Shown here in pieces: positions 46,740 through 59,032 of a DNA stretch of 64,000 bases; the first letter of the stretch is position 1, and the number at the start of each line of letters is the position of its first letter. The stretch comes from Amanita rubescens (taxonomy: Eukaryota > Basidiomycota > Agaricomycetes > Agaricales > Amanitaceae). The stretch is taken from NCBI GenBank assembly GCA_015039365.1, contig WION01000137.1:62001-126000 (forward strand), in the 5' to 3' direction. The translations under genes and the position numbers were made by a program. The notes under the pieces are model-generated. The model made no database searches, was not told where the DNA came from, and was given only the letters and a program-made list of their open reading frames with translations.

Positions 46740-49038
46740 TTAAAAATTGAAGTTTGACAAGTAGCGGCCAATCGATTTCGAAGAATCCCAAAGGCCTGAT
46801 AGGAGAGAAAGAGAAGAGTATTGAAGCATCGAGAAATCGAGAGAAGAGATGAAACGTATCCAGGGCCAGATAGTTCCAAAAAGTGCCGAATCTTCAAAAA
46901 ACTTGAAAATTGAACTAGCGGACGAAGGTGCCGAGGAAGATCCTTGTAGACGGCGGCAGAGAGCAAGGACCTCTGTGTTCGATAGACTTTCAATTACTGG
47001 GTCGAGAGTAAAGACATTCAACCCACCATTGGAACCAGGGACTAGATCCAGTGTCGCTCCTTTTATTAAACCTTGTTGCATACAATTGCCCCTGCCGCTT
47101 ACGTTGATCTCGGCCTTAAGCTCACTGAAAAAGATCGAATCTTCTTCCTCGAAACGACTTGCGACAGGCGTCGACGTGACTTGCGGAGCAAAACCTTGCG
47201 ACTCATCCCTGTGTTTAGACTCCCTAGTTGGCGTACTTTGTGCAACCGCATCAAAGGATTCGACGTCATCAACACGTTGAACGGAAACGTTGCGCCCAGA
47301 TGCACCGTCTTCAGATGTAGTTGCGCCGTTCCTGTCCTCTTTCAGGGGATAGGCTAGTGCAAGGTACGACTTGTCAATAGTAGCATCTTCAGGCAAGACA
47401 GAATCATTATCCACATTGCGACCCGGAGTGCGACTAGTCTTCAACCAGCAATCGTCATCGGCAGGGTCGGAGCTCTCAAGGTGCGATGCGAGGAAGAAAC
47501 CATTGTTACTAGCGGATTGTTCGATAGAATCCGCATCCTCCACCAGAGGATAAGCAATGGCGAGATACGACTTGTCGACAGTGGCATCTTCCGGCAAGAC
47601 CGAGTCATTGTCCACGTTTCGGCCTGGCGTACGACTGACCTTCAACCAGCAGTTTTCAGCACCACGATTGGGAGAATCGCGGGACGATGTCAGGAAGAAG
47701 TCCTCGTTGCTTGTAGATTGATCAATAGGATCCGTATTTTCCACCAAAGGATAAGCCACGGCGAGGTATGACTTATCGACAGTGGCATCTTCCGGCAACA
47801 CCGAGTCATTGTCCACGTTACGGCCCGGAGTGCGACTGACCCTCAACCAACAGTCGTTAACGGCACAGTTTGAAGAACCGCGGCGCGATGTCAGGAAGAA
47901 ATCCTCATCAGCTGTAGATCCCTCGTCAGAATCCTCATCTTCCATCAAAGGATGAGCGACGGCAAGGTACGATTTGTCAATACTAGCATCTTCCAGCAAG
48001 ACAGAATCGTTGTCTAAATTGCGTCCTGGAGTGCGACTGATCTTCAACCACTCATCGTCGGTGGTGGGGTCGGGGGTCTCGCGACTCGATACGAGGAATA
48101 AATCCTCATCACCCACGGATTCTTCGACCTCGTCTGCTCCCTCTATCAAAGGATAAGCAACAGCGAGGTACGACTGATCAATGGAAGCATCCTCAGGTAA
48201 GACTGAATCGTTGTCCAAATTCCGGCCTGGCGTGCGGCTGGTCTTCAACCAGTCGTCATCAATGGATATTTCGTTGTTCGGCACAAGGTAAAACTCCATG
48301 TCTGTCGTGGATTCTTCGATAGACTTCACGTCGTCTACAAAAGGGTAAGCAACGGCGAGATGGGACTTATCCATGCTAGCATCTTCGGGCAAGACAGACT
48401 CGTTGTCTAAATTACGTCCAGGCGTGCGGCTGACTTTGAGCCATCGGTCGCCAACAGCGAGATTGGGAGTCTGGCCCTTTGAAGTGAGGAAGAAATCCTC
48501 GTCGTTATCAGATTGCTTTGGAATTTGACTCGACGCTCCAACAGTAACTTTGGAACGCTTGACTTCGGCAGCGCCCCGATCCTCAACCTTGACTTTGGAG
48601 GAACATGATGTGGTAGTCACATTGATCCCTGCACGGGTATGCAAGTTCTCGCCCTTCCTTGTAGGCGCCGCCGGTTTGTGTTTCATGTCTTCACCTGTCA
48701 AGATGAAGGACAATCCACGCCATTCGCCATCCACATCCATTCGTCCATAATCCTCTTCTGCTGACACAACATTGTTATCGCCGATGTCTATAATGGACGA
48801 AAAGGAAATGCATACCCTGAATTTGAGCCACAATGTCTTCATCTAATGCCCTGGAGAGTGAAGAGAGGTTGAACACGTCGAAGATATGCGCAGCGGGATG
48901 ACTGGGCTGTGCCTTAACGTCTTCTTCCAATGCCCGCGAGAGCGAAGAAAGGTTGAATACACTACAGATTGTTTAAATCGGTATTGGCGAGACAGATTAA
49001 AGCACTTACTCCGATAGTAATCGGTAGTTAATGATCAT
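46740..49038 (-). CDS. unknown protein of six ~66-residue tandem repeats
   Basis: Three exons (49038-49010, 48961-48816, 48760-46740) join in phase to 731 residues. The N-terminus MIINYRLLSDVFNLSSLSRA contains a doubled VFNLSSLSRAL(E/D)ED motif. Residues ~170-570 are six units of about 66 residues. Each has WLK.SRTPGRN(L/V)DN(D/E)S, VL.EDA..D(K/Q)S(Y/H)LA.A(Y/H)P, then an acidic linker ending near (E/D)DFFL.S. The units are nearly identical at their core, so they were copied recently or are kept homogeneous. A C-terminal part (FFEDSALFGTIWPW...) ends hydrophobic, aromatic and Ser-rich. No signal peptide, no catalytic motif and no known domain is recognised. Acidic, Ser/Thr-rich linkers and the RTP core suggest phosphorylation or peptide-type protein binding; that is speculation. 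Damaged copies lie at 20512-22270 and 2868-3170. Confidence 0.75.
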
Positions 49039-50292
49039 CTTTGCTGTCGTTGAGCACTCTATACGTTGAGATGCTTCTTAGCTGACGGGAGTCGAAACGG
49101 AAGATAAATAGAGGTAGTGAGACAGGGTACGGTAGTTTAAAGCACGTCTGCCCCCAATCACACTACGGACCGATCTGAAATAGACCGCGAAGCCGGCTCC
49201 ACAAGCATGGCTGTGCTTAATGAACCGACTAGACCAATATTGTATATGTGCTCCTTCGAATGAGAGGTAATTCGCCGTTGAGCATCTCGAGCACTTCAAT
49301 GAGCATTAAAATTGAAGGCAAGTTTCGTGTGTGACCTTTGAATTGCGATCGGACAATCGATCGAAATAGCAACGACGAGACGATCATATATTCAGCATAA
49401 TCTACTTTTGGTAAACTTCGAATATCAAGGCAAAGAGAAAGAGTAGTATACCTTGGTTTGCGGCCCAAGCTCAAGTATCTGGGTATTTGATACATTTATT
49501 CTAGTCGATGCAAATATCCACGGCTTGTGCAGGTATTGGTCGAAGGCAGATGCTGCTGGAGGGGTCAACACCACGAAAGCGAGACTATCTGAAAGCTTTG
49601 AGGGCACCAGAATGAGCCTCTGCCAGCAAATTTTCAGGAAACAATGCGGTTACCGGTTACCGGATTGGCTGAACATGTTTTGTGCGCAACAGTATGATCG
49701 TTCGAGAAAAGAACACCGTTTTATGAGCCCGGTCCAAGCTCGAGTATGCATGCGTTAGTACGCTGCGTCTGGCAACTTGGCTGTGGCCGCGTTGATGCAA
49801 TCATGGAGTGATCGAGGTCGTGTGAAAATGCTGGCTCGAAGACACCATAGTATTAGAACTGATAAAATACAGGTCCCTATGACAGGCGTATGTGTGCCAT
49901 TATATCAAATCTGGGATTGTGTTGCGGCGTCCAGTGCTGGTACGCGCTCCTGACCCCTGAGCATATTGCAATCGAGATCAATTCTGAATCGTCTATAGAC
50001 AAAGATATCTATTGCGGACATTAGGTATATGATCGTCGATACTGCGGGTGATTTACCCCTTTTTCGCACCCTGACAACAGAAGTTGTCTAACCCGCAAAA
50101 GGGCTACCGACTCAGCGTTAATTGGGATCACCCCTGGGCCTGACTTTGTCGTGTGTACAATATCTGTGCTCTCGGATTACCTATGCTACAACTTTTTAAT
50201 TACAGTATATATAAGACAAATATTTACCATCGAAGGACACGAAAATAACGCCCATCTGCGATCAAAATCCAATATTCCTAGTGTAGTTTTTT
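49039..50292. other. 5' flank of the six-repeat gene and intergenic
   Basis: Positions 49040-49340 are repeated in inverted form at 20500-20210, so the duplicated unit included the promoter. From about 49440 to 50290 no gene is supported. Confidence 0.55.
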
Positions 50293-51520
50293 TTAGACCG
50301 AGTCTTGCATGTCCGTTTTCGTATCTCCAACGATCGACAAGTGTTTGTTAAACGAGTAATTGATTCGCGACTCAATGCCACCCTGGGTGGTAGGAACCGG
50401 TGGGTTGAAACGTATTTCGGTATCGCATTCGGATACTGATCCTCTTGCCAGCGTATTAGATGACCATGCCTGTCCTTTAGCAACTCTTAATACAACCAGA
50501 TAGCCTGCAATTTGCTGCAAACGCAATATTAGCTACTGGCATATGCAGATAATTGGGATCTACGTACCTGACATGCAGAGGTCATGAACATGAATACTTG
50601 GTTCATCGGATTATCGAGAGCATAAGTGACAATAAACGGCAGAGCGAAAATCGAGTATAGTAAAAGGGACTCGACGACGATCGTGGCCACCGACAGATAG
50701 TCCTTGGTACAATCCGCTGGTAGTATGTTTAAAATTGCCCTGCGATAGAGTACCAGGCGCCAAATAATGAGAATGGTGAGGAGAACGTTGACGCCGAGTG
50801 AGGTCCCGTAATAGATGGTGCCGATGTAGCGAGAGAATTGACTATATAAATTGCGATCGGGCCGACTTGACTGATAAGCCCACATGACTCCGAATCCTGA
50901 GAAGGTGTAAACCAAAATGGCCGTGGTACGAAATAGCCGATATCTTACCAAAGGAAGCGACAATCATGGCAGCGGGGATGGATATAACGGCATAAGCGAC
51001 CGACTTTCCTACAGTATTCCAGATGACCCAGCAACGCCAAAGCTAGGAATAATTGAGAGTGTGAGACGCGATAAAAACGGATAGGTTACGAACCACGAGC
51101 AAATCGGACATGAATGTCAACGCGAAGAATGACCAATAGAATATGATATCCACTGGTTCATTCGAAACAGCCAAAAACCACGCCATCGGCCCACCAGGGT
51201 AATCGCGATTTTGGATGTACATGCTTTCGATTACCCAGGTTGAGGTAGCGATGATTAATGACTCGAGAATAATGAGGACGGTTATGTACGCGAGACGGAA
51301 GAACACGAGTTTCCCTTGACGATTGCGCTGCTTCCATAGATACAATGCGCAGCTGCCATAGAGGACAAGTTGCACGCCTGTTCTGAGAGGTCTATTAATC
51401 GCTCATGAACCAGAATCAACCTGACGCACCATAGCCGATGGTGGCAATAAAAGTCGCCAACAAAAATGTTCTCTCCAGGAATAACATGTGCCCATCCTCT
51501 TGCGGGCCATAGTATGACAT
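50293..51520 (-). CDS. seven-helix membrane protein B
   Basis: Starts MSYYGPQEDGHMLFLERTF (ATG at 51520). Introns fall at the same places as in protein A (18296-19498): after IGYG, after FMSDLLV, before the GVMWAYQSS exon and after SACQ. It has about seven hydrophobic segments, LWRCWVIW, ALDNPMNQVF, and a Ser/Thr-rich tail ending DMQDSV, with TAA at 50293-50295. It is intact and belongs to the same uncharacterised mushroom 7-TM family. It is the closest relative of A by order of neighbours, since both lie just upstream of a six-repeat gene copy. Confidence 0.85.
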
Positions 51521-52187
51521 GATGGAATTAGTTGGCGTAGTAGCAGGTCCATGCGATATACATTATATGTGTTATCAGAAGCCATGGGAACGTTGGGAAA
51601 CCAAGGTTCTCCGCCAATTACTGGGTGGCGGCGGTGGGCACTCTTCGGAGTCTTAAGGCGTGCCCTTCGAGGGTCGGCCCGCTGGTCATTCATCCTGGTC
51701 ACTGCTGATTATTCTGTATTGATCGCAATCAGGTGCTATCGTACCTTGATTCACGCTTTTGGTGTTTATTTTGAGACCAGATCGGATATAGCCAATAGAC
51801 TTTGTCAGTTTCGTCAGGGCGAGTTACTTTCCATGTGGACCATCGTTTAGCAAGGATAATCATATTTGCCATATACTGTGAAAGTCCATGATGAGCAGGA
51901 CAGGGAGGGTGCGCTTTGTGAAAAAAAGCTGACCGTTTTGGGAAACTCGTATCATGCACCGAAAAGGTGATAAACTACTTAGCAAATTCGTTGTTATGCA
52001 GGTCCTCCGTTTCCACCTTGGGCTGGTCGGTCCCGAAGTTCTTGAAAAGGAAAAAGATTATTTTTATATAAGAAAGTACACATCTTGTTTTGCATCGAGA
52101 ACAGAATCATGGCACAGTAAGTACTAGTAAGTTACGAATTACATATATTTCCTATCTGGCCAGAGACCTTCCCAACAAACAAGATTA

Positions 52188-53421
52188 TTAAACCGAATCG
52201 TCCGCGTGTAGTTTTGTTTCTGAAGCGGTCCATGAATGCTCGTCATAAGATGAAATGCATTGCACTTCAATGACGCCCTGGGAAGCAGGAAGCTGTGTGT
52301 TGAAACGTAGGCTAGAAATGGGCTCGGATGCCGCTCCCTTTTCCACTGTATTTGACGGCCATGCGCGTCCTTGTGCAACCCTTAATATAATCAGGTAGCC
52401 CGCGATTTGCTTTGAATAAAACGTAATTACGCATGCACAAATTTAAGAGGTTTTACGTACCTGACATGCAGAACCCATGCACATAAACACTTGATTGATG
52501 GGATTGTTGAGAGCATAGCTAATAACAAAAGCCAGGGCGAAAATGGTGTAGAGTAGCGCAGACTCGACAACAATCGCAACTACTGTTGAATACGGTCTCG
52601 CATACTCATCCGGCAGGGTTTTCGAAACGGTGCTGCGATGGAGCAGTAGGCGAAAAATAATGAGAGTGGTTAGAACAATATTGGCACCAAGCGAACCCGC
52701 ATAGTAAATGGTACCAATAACGAGTGGATATGAGCTATACATGCCGGAAAGCCCGGGCTGGCACGACCGGTAAGCCCATATGATACCTAGTGCTAAGGGC
52801 ATGTCAGTCAAACGGTAAATAATACGGAATAGCTGATATCTTACCAACGGAAGAGAGGAGTACGAGAGCGGGAAAAGAAATAATCATGTATGGCGTTCGC
52901 TTTCTTGGAGAATCCCAGACGACCCAACAACGCCATAGCTAGTCATGATTGTAGGTCTCGGAAACGAAAGAAAATTAACATGAGCACAAACCACGAGCAA
53001 ATCCGAAAGGAAAGTCAGCGAAAAGAGTGACGCAAAAAATGTATTTTCTGGTGCATTTTGAGTGACCAAAAACCACGCCATCGGCCCACCGGGGTAATTG
53101 CGATTGTTAATGTACATCTCTTCAAGCGTCCAGGTGGACGAGGCCACAAACAAAGACTCGAGTAAAATGAGCACTGTGATATATGCCAAGTGTAGGAACC
53201 TGATTCTTCCCGCAGGATTGCGCCGGTTCCATAGATATGATGCGCAGATAGCGTACATTAAGAGTTGCACACCTGATTCAAGATCCGGCGGTTCAACAAC
53301 TTTCCTAGTACGCCAGAAACCCCGACGCACCATAGCCAATTCCAGCGACAAAATTTGAAGTCATAAATGTTTTCTCTAGGAACAGAGTATACCTATCCTC
53401 TTGAGGGCTGTAGTCTGGCAT
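52188..53421 (-). CDS. seven-helix membrane protein C
   Basis: Starts MPDYSPQEDRYTLFLEKTF (ATG at 53421). Same exon pattern as A and B: breaks after IGYG, LSDLLV, SSV and SACQ. LWRCWVVW and ALNNPINQVF are conserved. The tail ends KLHADDSV and the TAA is at 52188-52190. It is intact. B and C are tandem duplicates on the minus strand, about 670 bp apart. The shared C-terminal acidic-Ser-Val ending (DDSV/QDSV) could be a short protein-interaction end; that is inference. Confidence 0.85.
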
Positions 53422-54318
53422 GGAAGAAAAAAATGACCCATGGATTCTTGGCTGGTCATCGTATGTATGTTACAGCAACGGATCACATGGGAATACGTAG
53501 ATCGGTTCTTCGGCAAAGACTTGCGCCATCACGACTGTTCGAGGGTCAACTTGGTGAAAGCATGGCAATTACCCGATCTGCTGCCGATTTTTTGCTTTCT
53601 AGAGGTTAGGATCTCGCAGCCGTTGTTATGACATGTGGGTGACGGACCATGTTAATCCCGTCAAAGCTAGCCGTATCGATATTTACTAGTACACCGGTGG
53701 CCGATGTACGTTGTCTCAAAAATTTCCCACAGCTGCGTTTGTCAATATGCTATATATGTCAAGGCCGCCCTTTGCACCAGAATGCAGGGTAGGGAAGGTG
53801 GACTTTGTGAAATAGAATAGGCACACCTTCCACAATTCTAATCATTCTCCTTTGGGACAACCGCATATGCCAGGCGGATCTCAACTTATCGCCCTCCAGT
53901 ACACGCGCAAATATTCAAACGCTTTCTCTGCGATACACCACATGCTTCATCGTTGCAAACAGGTTGCTTTGCTGCAGGACACGAGAAATCTACAGTCAAG
54001 ACAGCTAATGTTGCGTGTTTGATCCGACAACTTTTTTTTTCGCGGTCAGGTCGTTGTTTGCCAAGCACAATCGAGCACAATCGCCGATGAGATGAATCGA
54101 TGATGTTTGATCCGAGGAAGTTCCTTTGAGAATTCGCGGCAGCCGACAACACTTACACATCGTCGTTTGTCAAACATATTCGATCCAACGTTGGTAAAAT
54201 TCGCGGCAATGCGGCATACACAGTCGTATAAATTTTGTTTTGCGAGTCATAATGCATGATGAGATACAATTGCCTAGAGGCATAGGTAAAGTGAAAGCTG
54301 AATACACATGAGGTAGTT
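53422..54318. other. intergenic, no gene seen
   Basis: Between the 5' end of seven-helix gene C and the 3' end of eS25. Only short open frames without features. Confidence 0.5.
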
Positions 54319-54859
54319 TTACTCTGATGCGCCCGCCGTTGCTCGTGCTGGGAAAGAACCGTCAGCTAGAACATAACCACGAGGTGAATATTAACTCACT
54401 GTAAATCAGTTGCCTTGAGTGGTGCACAATGCGTCTAATCTGTCCCTCCTTCTCCAAGTGATGGATGGCAACCCGTGCAAGACTACCATTGATTTTAAGT
54501 CGCTCGATAAGAATGCTTTGACTGATAAATTTGAACGTAGGGACCTCCTTCACAATTCGGTCGAACAGGGCCTTGTCAAGGTTGACAGCGTGCTGCGCCT
54601 TGTCCTTAACTTTTCCCTTCGACCACTTCTTCTTCTTTGCGGCTTTACCTCCACCGGAGGGTGCGGCTGCTTTGGCTTTGGGCTAACGGGATAACTGATA
54701 TCAGCAATCTACACTTTGCAATCCTCTCGACATCCAAAAGTGACGACACGCATCCATCGTGAAAATGCCGATTTCTCGCCATATTTTTTTATGAAATAGC
54801 ATCCAGGAGGTATCTTCCACAATGTGGCGTTGGAATTACAGGGAATCTGTACTCACCAT
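54319..54859 (-). CDS. RPS25: 40S ribosomal protein eS25
   Basis: Three coding exons: the ATG alone (54859-54857), 54682-54400 and 54347-54319, giving 104 residues. The basic N-terminus [20 protein letters not shown] is followed by the winged-helix core [17 protein letters not shown] and ends [13 protein letters not shown]. The family length is about 105. The first coding exon consists of just the start codon followed by gtgagt. It is divergently paired with the glucosidase II beta gene. Confidence 0.93.
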
Positions 54860-54987
54860 TAGGCGTTGCGACCGTCGTTGATGAGCTTGTCGTTGTCTGT
54901 CTGCTCTTGATAATTGCGTGCCTTATTTGGCGATGTATTACATAATCGCGCCCAGTGACAGAACGCGACACGTCGATTGTTCCGCAG
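54860..54987. promoter_or_regulatory. 128-bp divergent promoter eS25 / glucosidase II beta
   Basis: Only 128 bp separate the ATGs of eS25 (minus) and the glucosidase II beta subunit (plus). A shared bidirectional promoter is implied by spacing alone. No motif is assigned. Confidence 0.5.
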
Positions 54988-57094
54988 ATGCTTGCCTGGC
55001 TCCTCTTCTTGCCTCTTTCTCTGCCAGCCTTCGCTCGTCTGGACCAAACTTACGGCGTTCACCCCGATCTATTGTCGAAATATGTCCCACTGAAGTCCAA
55101 CACCTGGAGATGTTTGGACGGTTCGAAGGAAATACCTTGGACGGCTGTTAATGACGATTTTTGCGACTGTCTAGATGGGAGTGACGAGCCTGGGACATCT
55201 GCCTGCCTCAATGGCATTTTCTACTGTCAGAATGCTGGGCACGTGGGGGCGTCCATTCCTAGTTCACGCGTCAGTGATGGATTATGTGGTGCGTCGTTTA
55301 ACAGTCGAGACGAAGCCGAGGCTGAGGCTGAGATAATATAAAGAACGTGAATGTTGCGACGGTTCGGATGAGAAGCCTGGTATTTGCCCTAACACTTGCA
55401 AGGAAGTTGGCGAAACCTACAGGAAACAGAAGGAGGAGGAAATGAAGATTCAGAGAGCGGTGAGTGGCTTGCTTGGTCATAGTGCAAACTCGTTAAACTT
55501 ACGACCGTCATGAAGGGTGCTAAAATACGTTCTACCTACATTGCACATGCGCTGAGGGAAAAGAGTCGTCTGGAAGATGAAATTCATGCGCTCGGAGGTA
55601 GAATTGGAACGAAGAAGACAGAGGTCTCTCGGTTGAAAGGTAACACTAGTCGTTACTGCGCCATTGCGTCTCTGAATGAAATTGAAATAGATATTGCCGA
55701 CAGAGCAGACAGCTTATCTGCCGCTGCACTTGAACATAAAAAGCAGTCCCGTAAGTGCTGAAATTACTATCGACGTTCAAGCAAAATGAGCTGATGAGCT
55801 GCCATCACATAGCCCTATATCGAGCTTTAACAAACCAAGCTAATGCCCTGAAATCACTTCAACGGGAATACCGGGCCCTACAAGAGCGCGACAGATCTCT
55901 TGGCGACATTTTAGATAACTTACGTTCGGGTTATAACCCCAATTACCAAGACATGGCTGTCCTGGAGGCTGTCCGTGGATGGGAACAGATTACTAATTTA
56001 CCTCACATCAACGACGGAGGCAAGACATACGAGGATGTCACAGATGAAGAAGCTGGGATCATTACGGAAAGCGAGGATGACCTTGAGGATGGGGAATGGA
56101 ACCGGGAAGATCTTGAGACCAAGTTAGATTCGCTACTCAACACCGACTATGAATCACTCTTACTCGCCCACGAGGAGCATATAGATGCACCAGTCGAAGG
56201 CTCATCCTGTTTGTTCAATTTCCTACTGTTAAGCCGCCGTTGAAGTGTTTAATGATTACATTCCAGATTTTCTCTCGGAACAGTATGAAGAGCTCAAGGA
56301 TACTGTTACTTCATGGCTTGGGAAGATTGGCATTATAAGCGCAAGTTCCAACTCTGAATGTAATACCCAACATTGTTTCAGGCAGGATGTTGTACTGATG
56401 ATAACATGAAAGCCGCCGACTCTTCTCGCGTTCATCAAACATTGACTGATGCCGAAAACGAGCTGAGATCAATGGAGAATGACAAGCACTCGGCTGAAGA
56501 CAAGCTTTCAAAACTCTTTGATCCACATCACTTTGGCGCTAAGGGTGAATGGAACAAACTCGATGGAACCTGTCTGTCTACGGTCACCGGAGAGTACGTC
56601 TTCTTCATCAACTGTGTGATGCATAGGTATAACCCGAACTGATAGCTATACCTACGAAGTTTGCTTGTTCGGTGAGGCGAAGCAAAAGCCTATGAATGGG
56701 GGAACTACCTTCAGTCTCGGGTATGTATTACTAATCCTCCTGAAACAAACTTGGCATGAACATTACAACAGGAGGTTCACGTCTTGGAATCCCGCGGTCA
56801 ATCCAGGGGAACCCGCATATTACCATAAGCAGGTTTACAAACACGGCGCGCGGTGCTGGAATGGGCCTGAGAGGAGCGTTGTGGTACGTTTCGACTTTTC
56901 TCTCCCTTTTAATCTGGTTATACCTAACTATTTTCGTCAAGTTACTCCTTACTTGTGGAACAGAAAATACCCTCATTTCAGTAGTCGAGCTTGAAAAGTG
57001 TGAATACCAGCTCACAGGGACAACACCTGCTCTCTGTTTGCCACCGAAGAAGGAAACCCAGGGTTCAGGGAAGGGAGAGAGGGAAGAGTTGTAA
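54988..57094 (+). CDS. GTB1: glucosidase II beta subunit (PRKCSH-like)
   Basis: Starts MLAWLLFLPLSLPAFARLDQ, a signal peptide. The N-terminal G2B region carries two LDL-receptor-like acidic motifs (FCDCLDGSDEPGTSAC and CCDGSDEKPGICPNTC) that bind Ca2+. Central coiled-coil follows (e.g. YRALQERDRSLGDILDNLR), then an acidic stretch, and a C-terminal MRH lectin domain (YTYEVCLFGEA, GARCWNGPERS, ELEKCEYQLTG). It holds the catalytic alpha subunit in the ER and helps trim glucose from N-glycans. It ends REEL, a weak match to an ER-retrieval tetrapeptide. About ten introns join in phase. One join near 56210 needs an intron of only 25 nt (gtttgt..ttaag); otherwise the frame is broken there. Confidence 0.92.
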
Positions 57095-57284
57095 AAGTCA
57101 CGAAACGCATGTCACTGTAGTGAGTGGCGTTGAATATAGTATACCTTTCGCGGCCAGAACACTCATCCGTGAAACTTACCCCTGTGATGAGATGGGTTCT
57201 GCGAGTCTCTTTTCGTAGAGGGGTTCTTGGCAAGAAACTAAAATGCACGTCTCAGAGTGAAGACCCAGAGCTTAAACCCTTCGA

Positions 57285-59032
57285 ATGTTTTCACGAACCA
57301 CCAAGCAGCAGCAGCAGCAGCAACCCATACCGGTGCCAGAGCCTCATGCGCTGCTTCCTTTGACAGTCTTTGACGGTCTGCACGACCGAACGACGTTTGT
57401 CATTGGATGGATGGTCGAAGGGCCAGTCGACCTTGCAGCCTTCGGAGGGGCATTAACCAGGTTGACCCGTAGATGGCGAGTCCTCGCTGGACGAATCGAG
57501 TCAGTCAGGGACAAGGTAAATATCGACCATTTCCACTCTATCCCAACTTGTCGAGCCGTATCGCTGATTTCTTTCCCTTCCTTTTTCATTTCTGCGCATA
57601 TATGTGGCATATTAGGGGGAGCAATGGCGTCTTAGGGTCCCCATCGCCGACATCCCACAGGCGTTTCCCACATTTACGCTCACCAGCTCCGTTTCGGGTA
57701 TTCCCTTGGCCAGATACGTCCCCAACCTGGACGAAGCGGTACAACCAATGCCGTTCCAATTCGGCCGTCTCGAATCGGCGCACAATCACCACCTATTCAT
57801 GCACCCCTCCACACCGCTCGGGTATGCCGCTTTCGAGAGCAGAGTTCACCCCCTGACCTGCTGGCACCTCACGCACTTCCCTGCGAGCTTGTCCAACAAC
57901 GGGCGAGAATACACGTGCATCGGGTTCGCTCGTTGCGGGATTTTTGACGACGAAGGCGCGAGCCTGATCTTACACGCGCTAGCGGCGGAGATGAGCAATA
58001 CCAGATGGAACGTTCCCCCCATTCCTAACTGGGGCGTGAACGACAACCCGCTCCAGCGCGCGCTGGACAGGGAGTTGGGCAAATTTCATTTACCTCTTCC
58101 AGGAGACAGGGAATACAAGGGATTTTTTACGTTGGGGTTCCAGGCTTGCAAGATAACTTGTTGGGATTTGTGGCAGAAGGTGGTCAGATGCGCCGAGCCC
58201 AAGATTCACTATATGGATAGGAATATCGCGCAAGACGTTTTAGACGGGACGCGTCGCGAGTTGCAAGAAAAGGGATACGGCAAACTTCCCGTGAAGGACT
58301 CGGATATCTTCTTTTCGTGGATTATCACTGTACGTTTTTTGGTTCCTTTTCCTTTTTTTTTTAATTCTAAAAAAGCCCCCTCTGCAGGCGCTATCCCACA
58401 CTCAACTCGAAATCGTGCTTAAAGGCACCAAAGCCCAAAAAGAGATCCGCCTGAACAGACTCTCTTCCTTCCGGTACCTCTTCCGTGCACCGGACTTTGA
58501 AGACCCGCTGGACACCTACCCGTTCAACGCATCGGCGCCCTTGCCCGGCCCTGAGATCACGTACGAAGAGGCGAGCGTCTTCAAGGTCTCAGACCTCGCA
58601 CGATTGCTTGCCTTTTGGAGGTTGACGTTTTCGCGCAAACATGTCCTGTCTGCGTACGAGACTCTCCTGCGGTCTGCGCGCTCGTATCCGTTTGACCCTT
58701 CCTCGGACGAAACGCTGACGCTGGCAGATTTGACGGACTGTAGGTTTGCAGAGATGGATTGGACGAAGATTGGGGCAGGTGCTACGCTTGGCATGACGCG
58801 CTTCCATCTCACTTGGAATGACTTTATGTGGAAGAATACGGTTTGCATTCTAGGCCGTTTGCCAGACGGAGACCTCCTTTTGGACTCGATCCTGGGTGGG
58901 CCGAGGTTGAGCAAGCTGGAAACCAAGTTAACGCAAGTGCAGCTGGAAAAAGGACTGCAAGAAAATATTGCACAAGCGGAGAACGGGAGTGCACCTGAAC
59001 GCGAAAACGCGGATCTACCGTCTAGTAACTAG
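57285..59032 (+). CDS. HXXXD-type acyltransferase-like protein
   Basis: Three exons (57285-57515, 57616-58329, 58388-59032) join in phase to 529 residues. After a polyQ run the N-terminal part reads LPLTVFDGLHDRTTFVIGWM, typical of a mushroom branch of the BAHD/trichothecene-acetyltransferase-like superfamily, followed by EQWRLRVPI and CIGFARCGIFDDEGASLI. The latter sits where the catalytic HxxxDG motif is expected, but the His position appears to be Cys (RCGIFDDEG against SHGVFDGVG). The C-terminal DFGWG-like motif is also not evident. The protein could be an inactive or altered transferase. CoA-dependent acyl transfer is the family's usual reaction; the substrate is unknown. Confidence 0.7.
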
